From the NCBI RefSeq assembly GCF_004345645.1, contig NZ_SLWS01000002.1, positions 558,001-622,000 of the forward strand: a DNA stretch of 64,000 nt, written 5' to 3'. The DNA comes from Actinocrispum wychmicini. GTDB taxonomy: Bacteria > Actinomycetota > Actinomycetes > Mycobacteriales > Pseudonocardiaceae. Shown here piece by piece: positions 20,714-29,153 of the stretch (positions within the stretch are counted from its first letter, which is position 1; each line of letters starts with the position of its first letter). The notes beneath the pieces are model-generated. The model was not told where the DNA came from. It worked only from the letters and a program-made list of their open reading frames with translations, and did no database searches. The position numbers and the translations under genes were made by a program.

Positions 20714-21979
20714 TCAAACTCCGCCCCTTTCCCGCGCGTACAGCCGGAGCGGGTTATAGAGCTTGTACAGATGCGGGCCGACCGGTTCGATCAAATGCGC
20801 TTCGGCGAGTCGGCGCAACACCCGTTCGGCCGCCTCGGGCCGCAAGCCGGTGGCCTCGACCGCGACCGCCGCGCTGATCTCCGGGCTGATCTCCCCGCTC
20901 GGATACAGGCCCAGCCGCTGGAACACCTGCGCGTCACCTGGATCGAGCGCCAGGTAGGACCACGAGAAGACGGTACGGGCGGTGGACCCGGGGTCGCCGA
21001 GGACGGCGAGCATGTTCAGGCCGTGCTCATCCATCGCCAGGTCGGCGGCGAACGCCCGGAGCCGGGTGCCCGGCAGGTCGGTGAGCCGCTCCCCAGCCAG
21101 CCGCAACGCCAGCGGGAAGCCGGCACAGCCGCGGGCGACCGCCGCCGCGCCTTCGGGTTCCGCGCGTACCCGGTCCTGCCCGGCGACGTGCGCGAGCAGA
21201 TCCACGGAATCACGCTCTCCCAACGGGGTTATCGTGATCCGCCGGGCGCCGTCGCGCACTGACAGGCCGGGCAGCCGGTGCCGGCTGGTCACCACGACCG
21301 CGCATCCGGGCGCCCCCGGCAGCAGAAGCCGTACCTGCTGGGCGTCCGCCGCGTTGTCCAGCACGATCAGCAGCTGTTTGCCGTGCAGGACCGACCGGAA
21401 CACCGGCGCCAACGACACCTCGGCCGCGACCGGCCCGCCCAGGCTGTGCAGGAACTCCTTCAACACGGTCTCCGGCGACTGGACGTCTCCGCCGTAGCCG
21501 CCGAGATCCGCGAACAGCACGCCGTCCGGGAACATCCTGCTGTGCTGGTGGGCCCACCGGAGGGCCAGCGCGGTCTTGCCCACCCCGGGCGGCCCGTCCA
21601 CGGCGACCAGCGGCACCGCGCCGACGTGGCCGACCTCCGGTGCCAACGCCCTGGTCAGCTCGGCCAGCTCGACGGTACGGCCGACGAACCGGGTCGGTCC
21701 GGGCGGCAGCTGCGCGGGCCGCAGCCAGTCCTCGAGCATGGGCGGCGCGTGATCGCCGAGGCCGACCAGCTGGACAAGGGAGCCGCACGTGCCGAGCACC
21801 TTGTCGCACCGCTGCGCCAGCTCGACCGACGGCCGCTTGACCCCGTTCTCCACTTTGGACAGATAGCTGTGGCTGTAGTGGGTTCGCCTGGCCAGTTCCC
21901 GCAGGGTCAGTCCGCGTTGGGTCCGCGCGGAGCGCAACGACTCGCCGAAGACACCGAGGTCGCCTGTAACCGTGCTCAC
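20714..21979 (-). CDS. XRE-type HTH regulator with NB-ARC ATPase domain
   Basis: 421 residues: an N-terminal XRE helix-turn-helix (RTQRGLTLRELARRTHYSHS, YLSKVENG; about residues 10-65), then an NB-ARC/STAND NTPase with Walker A (DGPPGVGKTAL, about residue 126), Walker B (LLIVLDN) and GFPLALRLAG. It ends in a winged-helix region without TPR repeats. GTG at 21979 is preferred; the upstream GTG at 22003 lies inside the first operator. STAND regulators act as nucleotide-driven switches in antibiotic clusters. The gene is divergent from an MFS exporter gene and both share the intergenic operators, so it probably controls that exporter and itself. Confidence 0.88.
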   Translation of the reverse strand: MSTVTGDLGVFGESLRSARTQRGLTLRELARRTHYSHSYLSKVENGVKRPSVELAQRCDKVLGTCGSLVQLVGLGDHAPPMLEDWLRPAQLPPGPTRFVGRTVELAELTRALAPEVGHVGAVPLVAVDGPPGVGKTALALRWAHQHSRMFPDGVLFADLGGYGGDVQSPETVLKEFLHSLGGPVAAEVSLAPVFRSVLHGKQLLIVLDNAADAQQVRLLLPGAPGCAVVVTSRHRLPGLSVRDGARRITITPLGERDSVDLLAHVAGQDRVRAEPEGAAAVARGCAGFPLALRLAGERLTDLPGTRLRAFAADLAMDEHGLNMLAVLGDPGSTARTVFSWSYLALDPGDAQVFQRLGLYPSGEISPEISAAVAVEATGLRPEAAERVLRRLAEAHLIEPVGPHLYKLYNPLRLYARERGGV

Positions 21980-21994
21980 TGTCCCACCCTCATC

Positions 21995-22029
21995 GCTTAG
22001 CACTAAGCTAGAGTATCTTAGCGTTAAGC
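21995..22029. promoter_or_regulatory. twin palindromic operator sites
   Basis: GCTTAGCACTAAGC (21995-22008, near-palindrome) and TCTTAGCGTTAAGC (22016-22029) share CTTAGC..TAAGC; their centres are 21 bases apart, two helical turns, so bound proteins would sit on the same face. They lie between the divergent regulator (start 21979) and exporter (start 22055). Likely binding sites of the regulator or another local factor. Confidence 0.65.
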
Positions 22030-22054
22030 AATCAGGACCGAGAGGACTCTGGGG

Positions 22055-23242
22055 ATGAACGTCGAATCAGTCCAAGTCGGGACGGTCCCGTTGGAGCGGG
22101 TGCCGCTGCGGAACTGGCTCGCTGTGATCGCCGTCGCACTGGGCACGTTCCTGGTGGTGACCGTCGAGAACCTGCCGATGGGCCTGCTCACCTCGATCGG
22201 TGGCGGCCTGACCGTCTCGGACGGCGCCGTCGGCCTGATGGTGACCGTGTCCAGCCTGGTCGCCGCGGTCACCGCACCCCTGCTGCCGGTGGTGATCCGG
22301 CGAACGGACCGGAGAGTGGTCCTGCTCGGGTTGATCCTGGTGGCGTTGGCGGTCAACGTCGTGTCCGCGGTCACACCGAGCTACGCGGTGTTGATGGTGG
22401 CGCGGCTGTTCCTGGGGGTCAGCATCGGCGGGTTCTGGTCGCTCGCGGCCGGACTCGGGGTCCGCCTGGTGCCCGAGGCGCACGTGGCCAAGGCCACGTC
22501 CCTGATCTTCTTCGGCGCCATGGCGGCCAACGTCCTCGGCGTGCCGGCCGGCACGTTCATCGGACAGCTCACCAACTGGCGGATCGCGTTCGCGACCGTC
22601 GCCGGCCTCGCGCTCGTCCTGCTGATCGCCTTGGCGGTGCTGCTGCCGCGGATGCCCGCGACCGAACCGGTTCGGCTGCGCACACTGGTGGACCAGCTGC
22701 GGACACCGGCCGTGCGGATCGGTGTGCTCGCCACTTTCCTGCTGGTGGCCGGACACTACGGCGCGTTCACCTTCATCAGCCCGATCCTGCAGGAAATCTC
22801 CGGCGTCAGCCCGACCGCGATCGGCCCGCTGCTGCTGGGGTTCGGCCTCGCTGGGATGGCCGGCAACATGATCGCCGGGTCGTGGGCCGGCCGGAACGTA
22901 CGCGGCACGATCATCGCGGTCAGCCTGGCCCTCGCGGCCGTCCTCGCGCTGTTCCCGGTCCTCGGCGGCAGCCCGGTCGGCGGGTCGATCCTGTTGATCC
23001 TGTGGGGTTTCGCGTTCGGCGGCCTGCCGGTGAGCGTGCAGACCTGGATCATCAAGGCGGCGCCGCAGGGCATCGAGGCCGCGACCGGCGTGAACACCGC
23101 CATGTTCAACTTCGCGATCGCGCTCGGCGCGCTGTTCGGCAGCCTGCTCGTGGCCTCGGTGACGGTGTCCGGCCTGCTCTGGATCGCGGCCGGCCTGGTG
23201 GTCCTGACGTCCGTCGCGGTGTCCGGCACCAACCGGATCTAG
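22055..23242 (+). CDS. MFS efflux transporter
   Basis: 395 residues, about 12 predicted membrane helices (first from about residue 17, NWLAVIAVALGTFLVVTVEN), with the motif-A-like basic loop IRRTDRRVVLLG and the family pattern of DHA1 drug exporters (arabinose-efflux-permease type). Start ATG at 22055 with GAGAGG upstream. An MFS exporter (MinT) is one of the resistance determinants of minimycin producers, so this is the natural export/self-protection candidate for the neighbouring C-nucleoside locus (inference from context). It is followed after 15 bases by an AraC-family gene, probably in one transcript. Confidence 0.88.
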   Translation: MNVESVQVGTVPLERVPLRNWLAVIAVALGTFLVVTVENLPMGLLTSIGGGLTVSDGAVGLMVTVSSLVAAVTAPLLPVVIRRTDRRVVLLGLILVALAVNVVSAVTPSYAVLMVARLFLGVSIGGFWSLAAGLGVRLVPEAHVAKATSLIFFGAMAANVLGVPAGTFIGQLTNWRIAFATVAGLALVLLIALAVLLPRMPATEPVRLRTLVDQLRTPAVRIGVLATFLLVAGHYGAFTFISPILQEISGVSPTAIGPLLLGFGLAGMAGNMIAGSWAGRNVRGTIIAVSLALAAVLALFPVLGGSPVGGSILLILWGFAFGGLPVSVQTWIIKAAPQGIEAATGVNTAMFNFAIALGALFGSLLVASVTVSGLLWIAAGLVVLTSVAVSGTNRI

Positions 23243-23257
23243 GCTCGAAGATCTACC

Positions 23258-24022
23258 ATGGACGTCGTGCCGGCCGCCGACTGTCCCTCGATCGACTGTT
23301 CGGCCGTGCCCAGCATCGTGCTTCCGTTGGAGTCGACGACCGGTATCAAGTGGCACAGCCATCCGCAGCACCAGTTGGCGTGGGCGCCCGACGGTGTGCT
23401 TGTGATGGCGGTGGACGACTGCCGCTGGGTGGTGCAGCGGTCACGTGCGCTGTGGATGCCGGGTGGTGTTCCGCATTCGGTGACCCCGAGTTCGCCGTGC
23501 GCGATGCTGTCGCTCTATTTCGAGCCGGACGAGTGCCCATTGGACTGGAGCCGGCCCACTGTTGTCGACGCCACCGGGCTTGTCGGCCCGCTCCTCACGC
23601 ACCTTGCCGGGCTGCCCAAGCCCCGCACGGCGCAGCGGGACAGGGCCAACGCGGTGTTGTGGGACCTCCTGTCCCCGCTGGCGGTGACCACGATCCCGAC
23701 CGTGCTGCCGACCGACCCGCAGGCGAGAAAAGTCGCCATGGGCATCAGGGACAACCCGGCTGACAAGCGCGGCCTGCCCGAATGGGGGCACGAAGTGGGG
23801 GCCTCGGCGCGCACGTTGTCGCGGCGGTTCCGGGAGCAGACCGGCAGCAGTTTCGAACGGTGGCGGACGCTGGAACGGCTCAACGCCGCGCTGCCGTTGC
23901 TCGGTGCGGGCGCGCCGATCACGCGGGTCGCCCGCGAGGTCGGCTACCACACCGCGAGCGCGTTCATCGCCGCCTTCCGCCGCGAGGTCGGCACCACGCC
24001 CGCCGCGTACTTCGGCGCCTGA
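23258..24022 (+). CDS. AraC-family regulator with cupin sensor domain
   Basis: 254 residues. The N-terminal half is a cupin (WHSHPQHQLAWAPDGVLVM, LWMPGGVPHSV) and the C-terminal half is the double helix-turn-helix of AraC proteins (ARTLSRRFREQTGSSFERWR; ITRVAREVGYHTASAFIAAF; GTTPAAYF). Located 15 bases after the MFS gene, on the same strand, so it likely regulates export in response to a small molecule. Stop at 24022 is only 5 bases from the convergent end of the ATP-grasp gene, with no room for a separate terminator. Confidence 0.88.
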   Translation: MDVVPAADCPSIDCSAVPSIVLPLESTTGIKWHSHPQHQLAWAPDGVLVMAVDDCRWVVQRSRALWMPGGVPHSVTPSSPCAMLSLYFEPDECPLDWSRPTVVDATGLVGPLLTHLAGLPKPRTAQRDRANAVLWDLLSPLAVTTIPTVLPTDPQARKVAMGIRDNPADKRGLPEWGHEVGASARTLSRRFREQTGSSFERWRTLERLNAALPLLGAGAPITRVAREVGYHTASAFIAAFRREVGTTPAAYFGA

Positions 24023-24027
24023 CCTCG

Positions 24028-25296
24028 TCAGACCGGCTCGACGTCCACGGAGATGGTCTCCCGAACCCGACCAGCGACGTCTACAATGGACAGACCGGGC
24101 GGTACGGCCAGGCGGACCTTGGCCAGCTCGGTACCCAGGTCGCGGGTGGTGGGCACGGTGTCACCGGGATGCCAGTGCGTGATCACCTCCGCCACACCCG
24201 GGATCCGGACGGCCTCGTCCACCCCGTTCAGCCGTCGCAGGACACCCGGTGGTCCCTGGTTGCGGATGAAACACATGCCGACGCGGTGGGTGAACACCGG
24301 CGGCGAGTCCATCACTTTCGGGACGTGGCCGAGATACCCGGCCAATGTGTCCTGGTACGCACGCAGATCGCTGTACCGTTCCCACATCTCCGGTATCCCG
24401 GCGCCGGGCAGCCGGGCGCCGATCTCGATCAGCACCAGACCGTCCGGCCCGAGTTTGGCCTCGATGTGCGCGGGTCCGATGTGGACTTCGAAACCGGACA
24501 GCACCTGGCGGGCGAACCGGGCCAGCCGTCCGCGCATCTGGTCGCGCGGGCCGAGTTGGACGAAGTCCCAGTACGGGTTGTCGTAGTCGGCGTCGCTGGG
24601 CTGGCGGTACTCCCACGCGTCGACGACCACGTGCCGGCCGCCGAAGCTGAACGTGTTGATCGCGAACTCCCGTCCGCGCACGTACTCCTCCACCAGCCAC
24701 TCGTCGATCACGCCGCCGAACAGGTCGTACCGCTGCGCCCGGCGCACCCGGTCCAGGTCGGCCGGGCCACGGACCAGGATCACGTTGTGCGAGGCGGCGC
24801 CGGTGGCCGGCTTCACGATCGCCGGCAACCCGACCCGCCGCACCGCGGCCGGGATGTCCTTGACGTCACGTACCGCGAAGAACCGCGGCACACGCAGACC
24901 CCGAGCGGAAGCACGGCGGCGCATGGCCCGTTTGTCCCGACACGCGTACGCGGTCTCGACGGAGTTCGCTGGCACTCCCCAGTGCCGGGCGAGCAACGCC
25001 GCGCGGTGCACAGCCGGCTCCGTAGCAGGAATCACCGCGGCCACCCTGCCCGTGACACAGGCCGTGATGTCCACGGAACCGTTGTCGTACAAGGCCATTG
25101 CGTCACCGGACGCGTGATCCGCGGCCATCGCGTCCAGCCTGCACCGCTCGATGGTGTACACCCCGACGACCGGGAGTCCCGCGTCAGCGCAGACCTTCTT
25201 GAACGGCCGCCCGTTCAACACCCCGTCCACCAGCACCACGGAACCGGTGAGGGTTCGCAGCGGCTCCTGGACTGTGTTCACAACGGCACTGGTCAC
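24028..25296 (-). CDS. ATP-grasp ligase (amino-acid or peptide ligase type), last gene of the operon
   Basis: 422 residues. The ATP-grasp fold is seen in the nucleotide-binding block (GLPAIVKPATGAASHNVILV), EWLVEEYVRGREFAIN and the metal-binding end LVLIEIGARLPGAG. Proteins of this type join a carboxylate to an amine with ATP, as in L-amino-acid ligases and carnosine synthase-like enzymes. The N-terminal domain (GSVVLVDGVLNGRPFKK) is the pre-ATP domain. GTG at 25296 overlaps the stop of the PRODH-like gene (GTGA). It is the last member of the seven-gene operon, so coupling of two intermediates, or of an intermediate with an amino acid, is likely. The actual substrates cannot be deduced. Confidence 0.88.
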   Translation of the reverse strand: MTSAVVNTVQEPLRTLTGSVVLVDGVLNGRPFKKVCADAGLPVVGVYTIERCRLDAMAADHASGDAMALYDNGSVDITACVTGRVAAVIPATEPAVHRAALLARHWGVPANSVETAYACRDKRAMRRRASARGLRVPRFFAVRDVKDIPAAVRRVGLPAIVKPATGAASHNVILVRGPADLDRVRRAQRYDLFGGVIDEWLVEEYVRGREFAINTFSFGGRHVVVDAWEYRQPSDADYDNPYWDFVQLGPRDQMRGRLARFARQVLSGFEVHIGPAHIEAKLGPDGLVLIEIGARLPGAGIPEMWERYSDLRAYQDTLAGYLGHVPKVMDSPPVFTHRVGMCFIRNQGPPGVLRRLNGVDEAVRIPGVAEVITHWHPGDTVPTTRDLGTELAKVRLAVPPGLSIVDVAGRVRETISVDVEPV

Positions 25297-26111
25297 AGCG
25301 TCACCCCGGCCTTCTCCGCGTCCGACACCCGTTTGGCCAGGTAGTCGAACCACGCCGTGCCGAACGGCACGAACAGCCGCACCTGGCGCCCCTCGGCGGC
25401 CATCGACGAGACGCCCTCGGAGCGGACGCCCAGCAGCATCTCCACCGGAACCTCGGGCGGCATCATCGACTGGATCCGTGGGTCGTGCGTGGCCAGCGTC
25501 AACCCGGTGCCCTCGCCCATGATCTGCCACGCCAGCACCACGAACGCCAGATCGGTCTCGGCCCCGGACGGCAGCGCACGCTCGGCCGGCTCCAGGAAAC
25601 CGCCCTTCACCAAGCGGATCGGGACACCGGCCTCGGTCAGCCGGGCCACGTCGTCCGGGCTGCGGTGCAGGTTCGCCTGAACCGTCGCCCGGATCGGCAC
25701 CCCGGCCCGCCGCGCGGCCAGCACAGTCGCCAGAACCGAGTCGGTCTGGTCGCTGTCCTCCGCGCCGACCTGGATGAACCGGCCCGCCGGCAGCCCGGCC
25801 GCGATCAGCCGCAACTGCTTCACCGCGACCGGGACGGACAGTTCGAGGCCGATGTGCGGCAGGTCGACCTCCAGCCACGTGCCGACGGGTTGCTGCGCCA
25901 GCGACACCGCCAGCCGCCGGTAGCGACGGCTGTTGTCGGCCGCGGTGTGCTGGTCGGTGGCCACGCGGGTGAGCCAGCCGATGTTGGCCGCGACCGACTG
26001 GCCGGCGAGCGCGGACGCGATAGCTGTCGCGTCCGCCGGGACGAGCCCGGCGATGTACCGGCGGCCCAGCTGCCAGACCCGTTCATGCTGGGAGGAAAGG
26101 AAAGTGGTCAC
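25293..26111 (-). CDS. proline dehydrogenase-like flavoenzyme
   Basis: 272 residues, the size of a monofunctional PutA-type PRODH. Family blocks: GRFIQVGAEDSDQTD, VPIRATVQANLHRSPDDV, GVPIRLVKGGF (usual form RLVKGAY) and FLVPFGTAWFDYLAKR-like end (RLFVPFGTAWFDYLAKR). PRODH oxidises proline to 1-pyrroline-5-carboxylate with FAD. Inside this operon a proline-like or cyclic amine intermediate is the probable substrate. No P5C dehydrogenase gene is nearby, so it is not a catabolic pair. GTG at 26111, 7 bases after the radical SAM stop. Confidence 0.85.
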   Translation of the reverse strand: MTTFLSSQHERVWQLGRRYIAGLVPADATAIASALAGQSVAANIGWLTRVATDQHTAADNSRRYRRLAVSLAQQPVGTWLEVDLPHIGLELSVPVAVKQLRLIAAGLPAGRFIQVGAEDSDQTDSVLATVLAARRAGVPIRATVQANLHRSPDDVARLTEAGVPIRLVKGGFLEPAERALPSGAETDLAFVVLAWQIMGEGTGLTLATHDPRIQSMMPPEVPVEMLLGVRSEGVSSMAAEGRQVRLFVPFGTAWFDYLAKRVSDAEKAGVTL

Positions 26112-26118
26112 GGTTGCC

Positions 26119-27537
26119 TCACGCGGCGATCTGCAGCGGGATCATGGTCCGGTCGCCGTCGGTGATGCCCTGGTTGGCCGAGCGGCGCTCGACGAACTCG
26201 TCCAGCACCTTCTGGTCCGCGCGCGGCGACATGTAGTACATCATGTTCACGTACCAGGTCCAGCCGAGCTCGGTGATCGCGTACTCGTCGCCCTTGTCCA
26301 CGAACATGCCCTCGGCGAGCAGCTCGCCGAACCGCTCGGTGACCTCGCCCGGGATCCGGTCCCAGTCGATCCGGCTCTTGGCCAGCTTCCCGTGGTACGG
26401 CAGCTGCAGCACCAGGCCGCGCTCGTACGGGACGTGGTCGGCGCGGGTGACCTTCACCTTGATGTCGTCGTTGTCCAGCAGGTTCTTGGTGTAGCCGGTG
26501 CGGCTCTCGTCGTTCATCACGGTCCAGTCCAGCGACTGGCTGACGCTGGACGCGCCGAAGCCGATCAGGTCGTCGTCCCAGTTCGCCCAGCAGTACTCGT
26601 GGTACTTGTTCGAGTAACGCCTGGAGACGAAGTCGCTCTCCTGCTCGGGGTTCTCCAGCCGGGCGTACCCGTGCCCGTTGTAGAGCCGGAAACCGGCCTG
26701 GCGCAGGTACTTGTTGGCGAAGATGGACATCGCCATCTTGTCCACATAGGGCAGTGCGGGCAGTCGCGCGCCCTGGTAGCCGGTGTGCAGCGAGTTCTGC
26801 GTCACGAGGTGGTTGATCGGGTAGAACTCACAGGACTCGGTGCCCAGTTCGATCGCCTTCTGCACGTCCTCGGCGAAGTCCCGCATGGTCTGGCCGTGCA
26901 TCCCGTAGAGAATGTCGAAGCTGCGGTACTTGAAGTGCTCGCCGAGGATCTTGACGGCCTCGTACGTGCCGTCCAGGGTGGCGGTGATGTTGAACAGCTT
27001 GCGGTAGCGCGGGTCGAACGTCTGCAGGCCCAGTCGCGCCTTGGTGACACCGATCTCCTTGAACGCCGCGGCCTTCTCGGCGGTGACGCTCTTCACCTCC
27101 ATCTCGATCGTCCACTCCTCCAGCCGGGACAGGTCGAACGACTCCCGGATGGCCCGGCCGATCCGGCGGATCTGGTCCGGGGTGAGGATCGACGGGGTGC
27201 CGCCGCCGAACCAGATCACCCGCGGCGGCACGGCCGTGATCTCCGGCCAGGTCGCCTTGATCCGGATCTCCTTGATCAGCGCCTGGGTGTACTTCTCGAT
27301 CGCCTCGTCGCCCTCCGCGCCCAACCCACGGTTGAGCATGCAGAACGTGCAAATGGTCTCACAGAACGGGATGTGGAAGTACAGGCCACGGGACCGGATG
27401 GGCGTGGCGTCGAAGTTGGTGTGCGCGTCCCGGAACCGGATCGTCTCGGTCTCCTGGCCTTTCAACGGGTACAGCCAGTTGTAGATCGGCAGTTGGCGGT
27501 CGAACTTCATCAGGGTGTCGCCGTGGTTGAGCCGCAT
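26119..27537 (-). CDS. HemN/HemW-like radical SAM enzyme
   Basis: 472 residues. The radical SAM cluster motif is FHIPFCETICTFC (Cys59, Cys63, Cys66, spacing CxxxCxxC), followed by WFGGGTPSILTP and the glycine/ribose motifs of the HemN family (RLGLQTFD), then the HemN C-terminal domain (DDLIGFGASSVSQ). HemN-like proteins include coproporphyrinogen dehydrogenase, HemW and class C radical SAM methyltransferases and cyclopropanases of natural-product pathways. Context (operon with ligases and a decarboxylase) favours a biosynthetic reaction, not heme synthesis. ATG at 27537 has an excellent AAGGAGA site. Confidence 0.9.
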   Translation of the reverse strand: MRLNHGDTLMKFDRQLPIYNWLYPLKGQETETIRFRDAHTNFDATPIRSRGLYFHIPFCETICTFCMLNRGLGAEGDEAIEKYTQALIKEIRIKATWPEITAVPPRVIWFGGGTPSILTPDQIRRIGRAIRESFDLSRLEEWTIEMEVKSVTAEKAAAFKEIGVTKARLGLQTFDPRYRKLFNITATLDGTYEAVKILGEHFKYRSFDILYGMHGQTMRDFAEDVQKAIELGTESCEFYPINHLVTQNSLHTGYQGARLPALPYVDKMAMSIFANKYLRQAGFRLYNGHGYARLENPEQESDFVSRRYSNKYHEYCWANWDDDLIGFGASSVSQSLDWTVMNDESRTGYTKNLLDNDDIKVKVTRADHVPYERGLVLQLPYHGKLAKSRIDWDRIPGEVTERFGELLAEGMFVDKGDEYAITELGWTWYVNMMYYMSPRADQKVLDEFVERRSANQGITDGDRTMIPLQIAA

Positions 27538-27564
27538 CGGAATTCTCCTTGGAAAGACTGGGGG

Positions 27565-27948
27565 TCAGGCCGCGGTCCGGGTGTAGATCTCGCCGGGGCC
27601 ACCGCGTTTGATGATCTCCACGCGGTGGCTGCACTCGCCCAGGGCGGCGATCAGGTGGTCGATCACCCGCTCGGGGTTGCACCGCGATCCGCAGGTGAAC
27701 GCGTCGAAGAACAGCGAGTTCTGGTCCGGATAGGTGTGCACGGACACGTGCGACTCGGACAGCAGGAACATGGCGGTGAAACCGGCCGGCTCGAACCGTT
27801 TGGTCTGCATCCCGCAGATCGTCGCGCCGGACCGCGTGATGCCCTCGGCCAGTGCGGCCACAATGCGGGACTCGTCCGATACGGCCTGGGGTTCGATGTC
27901 GTAGACGTCCGCGATGACGTGTGTGCCGGAGAAGTCGAAATCGAGCAT
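27565..27948 (-). CDS. speD: SpeD-type pyruvoyl-dependent decarboxylase (AdoMet decarboxylase family)
   Basis: 127 residues, the size of the bacterial class 1B proenzyme. The self-processing site is SES (Glu65-Ser66), with His71 and Cys86 in LSESHVSVHTYP and DAFTCG at the same spacings as the essential Ser63/His68/Cys83 of the Thermotoga enzyme. Cleavage before Ser66 would give the pyruvoyl group. Family reaction: S-adenosylmethionine to decarboxylated AdoMet; some prokaryotic homologues instead decarboxylate ornithine or arginine. No aminopropyltransferase (speE) gene lies nearby, so the polyamine pathway is unlikely. ATG at 27948 is 2 bases past the stop of the ATP-grasp gene; a GTG at 27963 is an alternative. 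Confidence 0.9.
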   Translation of the reverse strand: MLDFDFSGTHVIADVYDIEPQAVSDESRIVAALAEGITRSGATICGMQTKRFEPAGFTAMFLLSESHVSVHTYPDQNSLFFDAFTCGSRCNPERVIDHLIAALGECSHRVEIIKRGGPGEIYTRTAA

Positions 27949-27950
27949 TT

Positions 27951-29153
27951 CTAGGTCGCCCACCTTCCCAATGTGTTCGACAGTTCGCTACAGAAACGGA
28001 TGTTGCGTTCGAGGTCCGCGCTGTCCGTGCCCTCGACCACGAAGGCGACGAACGAGTCGGTGCTGGCGTGCGCGCCGTCGAAGCGTTTCCCGATGGGCGC
28101 CTTGACGATGAAGTCCTTGATGAAGGGATACCCGGTCGGTTCGTCGATCCCGGTGAGCACACCGGTCTTCGGCGGCACCAGCAGCCAGCCGTACCGGTTG
28201 CCGCGGTCCTTGACCGCCACCGTCCGCCCGTCGACCAGGCCGGCCTGGTGGCGGATCCACAGCTGGGCGGGGTTGACGCCGGTGGCGTACGTCAACGACT
28301 CCATGATGTGCGCGCCGCCGAGCCGGCACGCGATCTCGCAGAACACCAGTTCGTCGTCGGGCGTGTGGAACACCTCAAGGTGGAACGGGCTGAAGTCGAC
28401 CGGCGGCAACGCCGGAATGACCTCCTCGGCGAACCGCGCGACCCGCTGGAAGTTCTCACTGTCCCGGTCCAGCTGCACGCTGCCGAGCGGAAGGCCGTCG
28501 TGGAAGGCCATGCAGTCGTTGAGGTATCGGGAAACCGAGACGTACAGCGGCTTTCCGTCGTGCATGAAACCGTCCACATGGTACACGAAGCCCGGAGTGT
28601 ACGACTCGATCAGCACGTCGTCCACATCCCAGGCAGAAGCGGCCTCACGCAATCCGGCGCTGTCGTGGACGACCTTCACCCCACGCGACGCGAAGCCCAG
28701 CCGCGGCTTGACGACCACGGGATAGCCCACGCGCCTGGCGAACACCTCGGCGTCCACGATGGACGAAGGTGCCGCGAACTCGGGCGTGGGCACGCCGGTC
28801 CACCGCACAAAGCGCTTCATGTGGTACTTGTCCCGCCACGGTAACGCGTCGATGTACCGCAGTCCGGGCAGGTCGTAACGGTCGCGTGCCTGAGCGCAGC
28901 GGAGGATGTCGTCCTCGGTGACGTGGATCAGCTTGGTGATCGGGTGGTGCCGGACGATCTCGGCCACGGTCTGCTCGAACGCGATGTCGTCAAGGTAGTC
29001 CGGGATCGCGTGGGTGCCGGCGAAGTCGCCCGCGTAGTGCGGGTAGATCTCCTTGCTGGTCAACACGTTCGTCCGGGACGCCACTTCAGCCAGCCACTGG
29101 CGCAACGGCGTCACGTTCGGTGGGATTCGATGGGCGATCAGGAGTTCGTTCAT
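27951..29153 (-). CDS. ATP-grasp ligase
   Basis: 400 residues. Lys-containing block GYPVVVKPRLGFASRGVKVV, DVLIESYTPGFVYHVDGF and metal-ligand block FCEIACRLGGAHIME identify an ATP-grasp enzyme of the L-amino-acid-ligase/carnosine-synthase type. It is only distantly similar in sequence to the second ATP-grasp protein of the same operon (24028-25296), so two different bonds are probably made. ATG at 29153 with GGGAGGAACC directly upstream; the first 68 bases lie inside the 3' end of the MFS gene. Confidence 0.88.
   Translation of the reverse strand: MNELLIAHRIPPNVTPLRQWLAEVASRTNVLTSKEIYPHYAGDFAGTHAIPDYLDDIAFEQTVAEIVRHHPITKLIHVTEDDILRCAQARDRYDLPGLRYIDALPWRDKYHMKRFVRWTGVPTPEFAAPSSIVDAEVFARRVGYPVVVKPRLGFASRGVKVVHDSAGLREAASAWDVDDVLIESYTPGFVYHVDGFMHDGKPLYVSVSRYLNDCMAFHDGLPLGSVQLDRDSENFQRVARFAEEVIPALPPVDFSPFHLEVFHTPDDELVFCEIACRLGGAHIMESLTYATGVNPAQLWIRHQAGLVDGRTVAVKDRGNRYGWLLVPPKTGVLTGIDEPTGYPFIKDFIVKAPIGKRFDGAHASTDSFVAFVVEGTDSADLERNIRFCSELSNTLGRWAT

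Noticed and set aside
25297..25878. ATP-grasp frame extended to 25878
   Set aside because: The extension is a shadow of the PRODH-like gene; the GTG at 25296 gives a GTGA junction and the proper N terminus.
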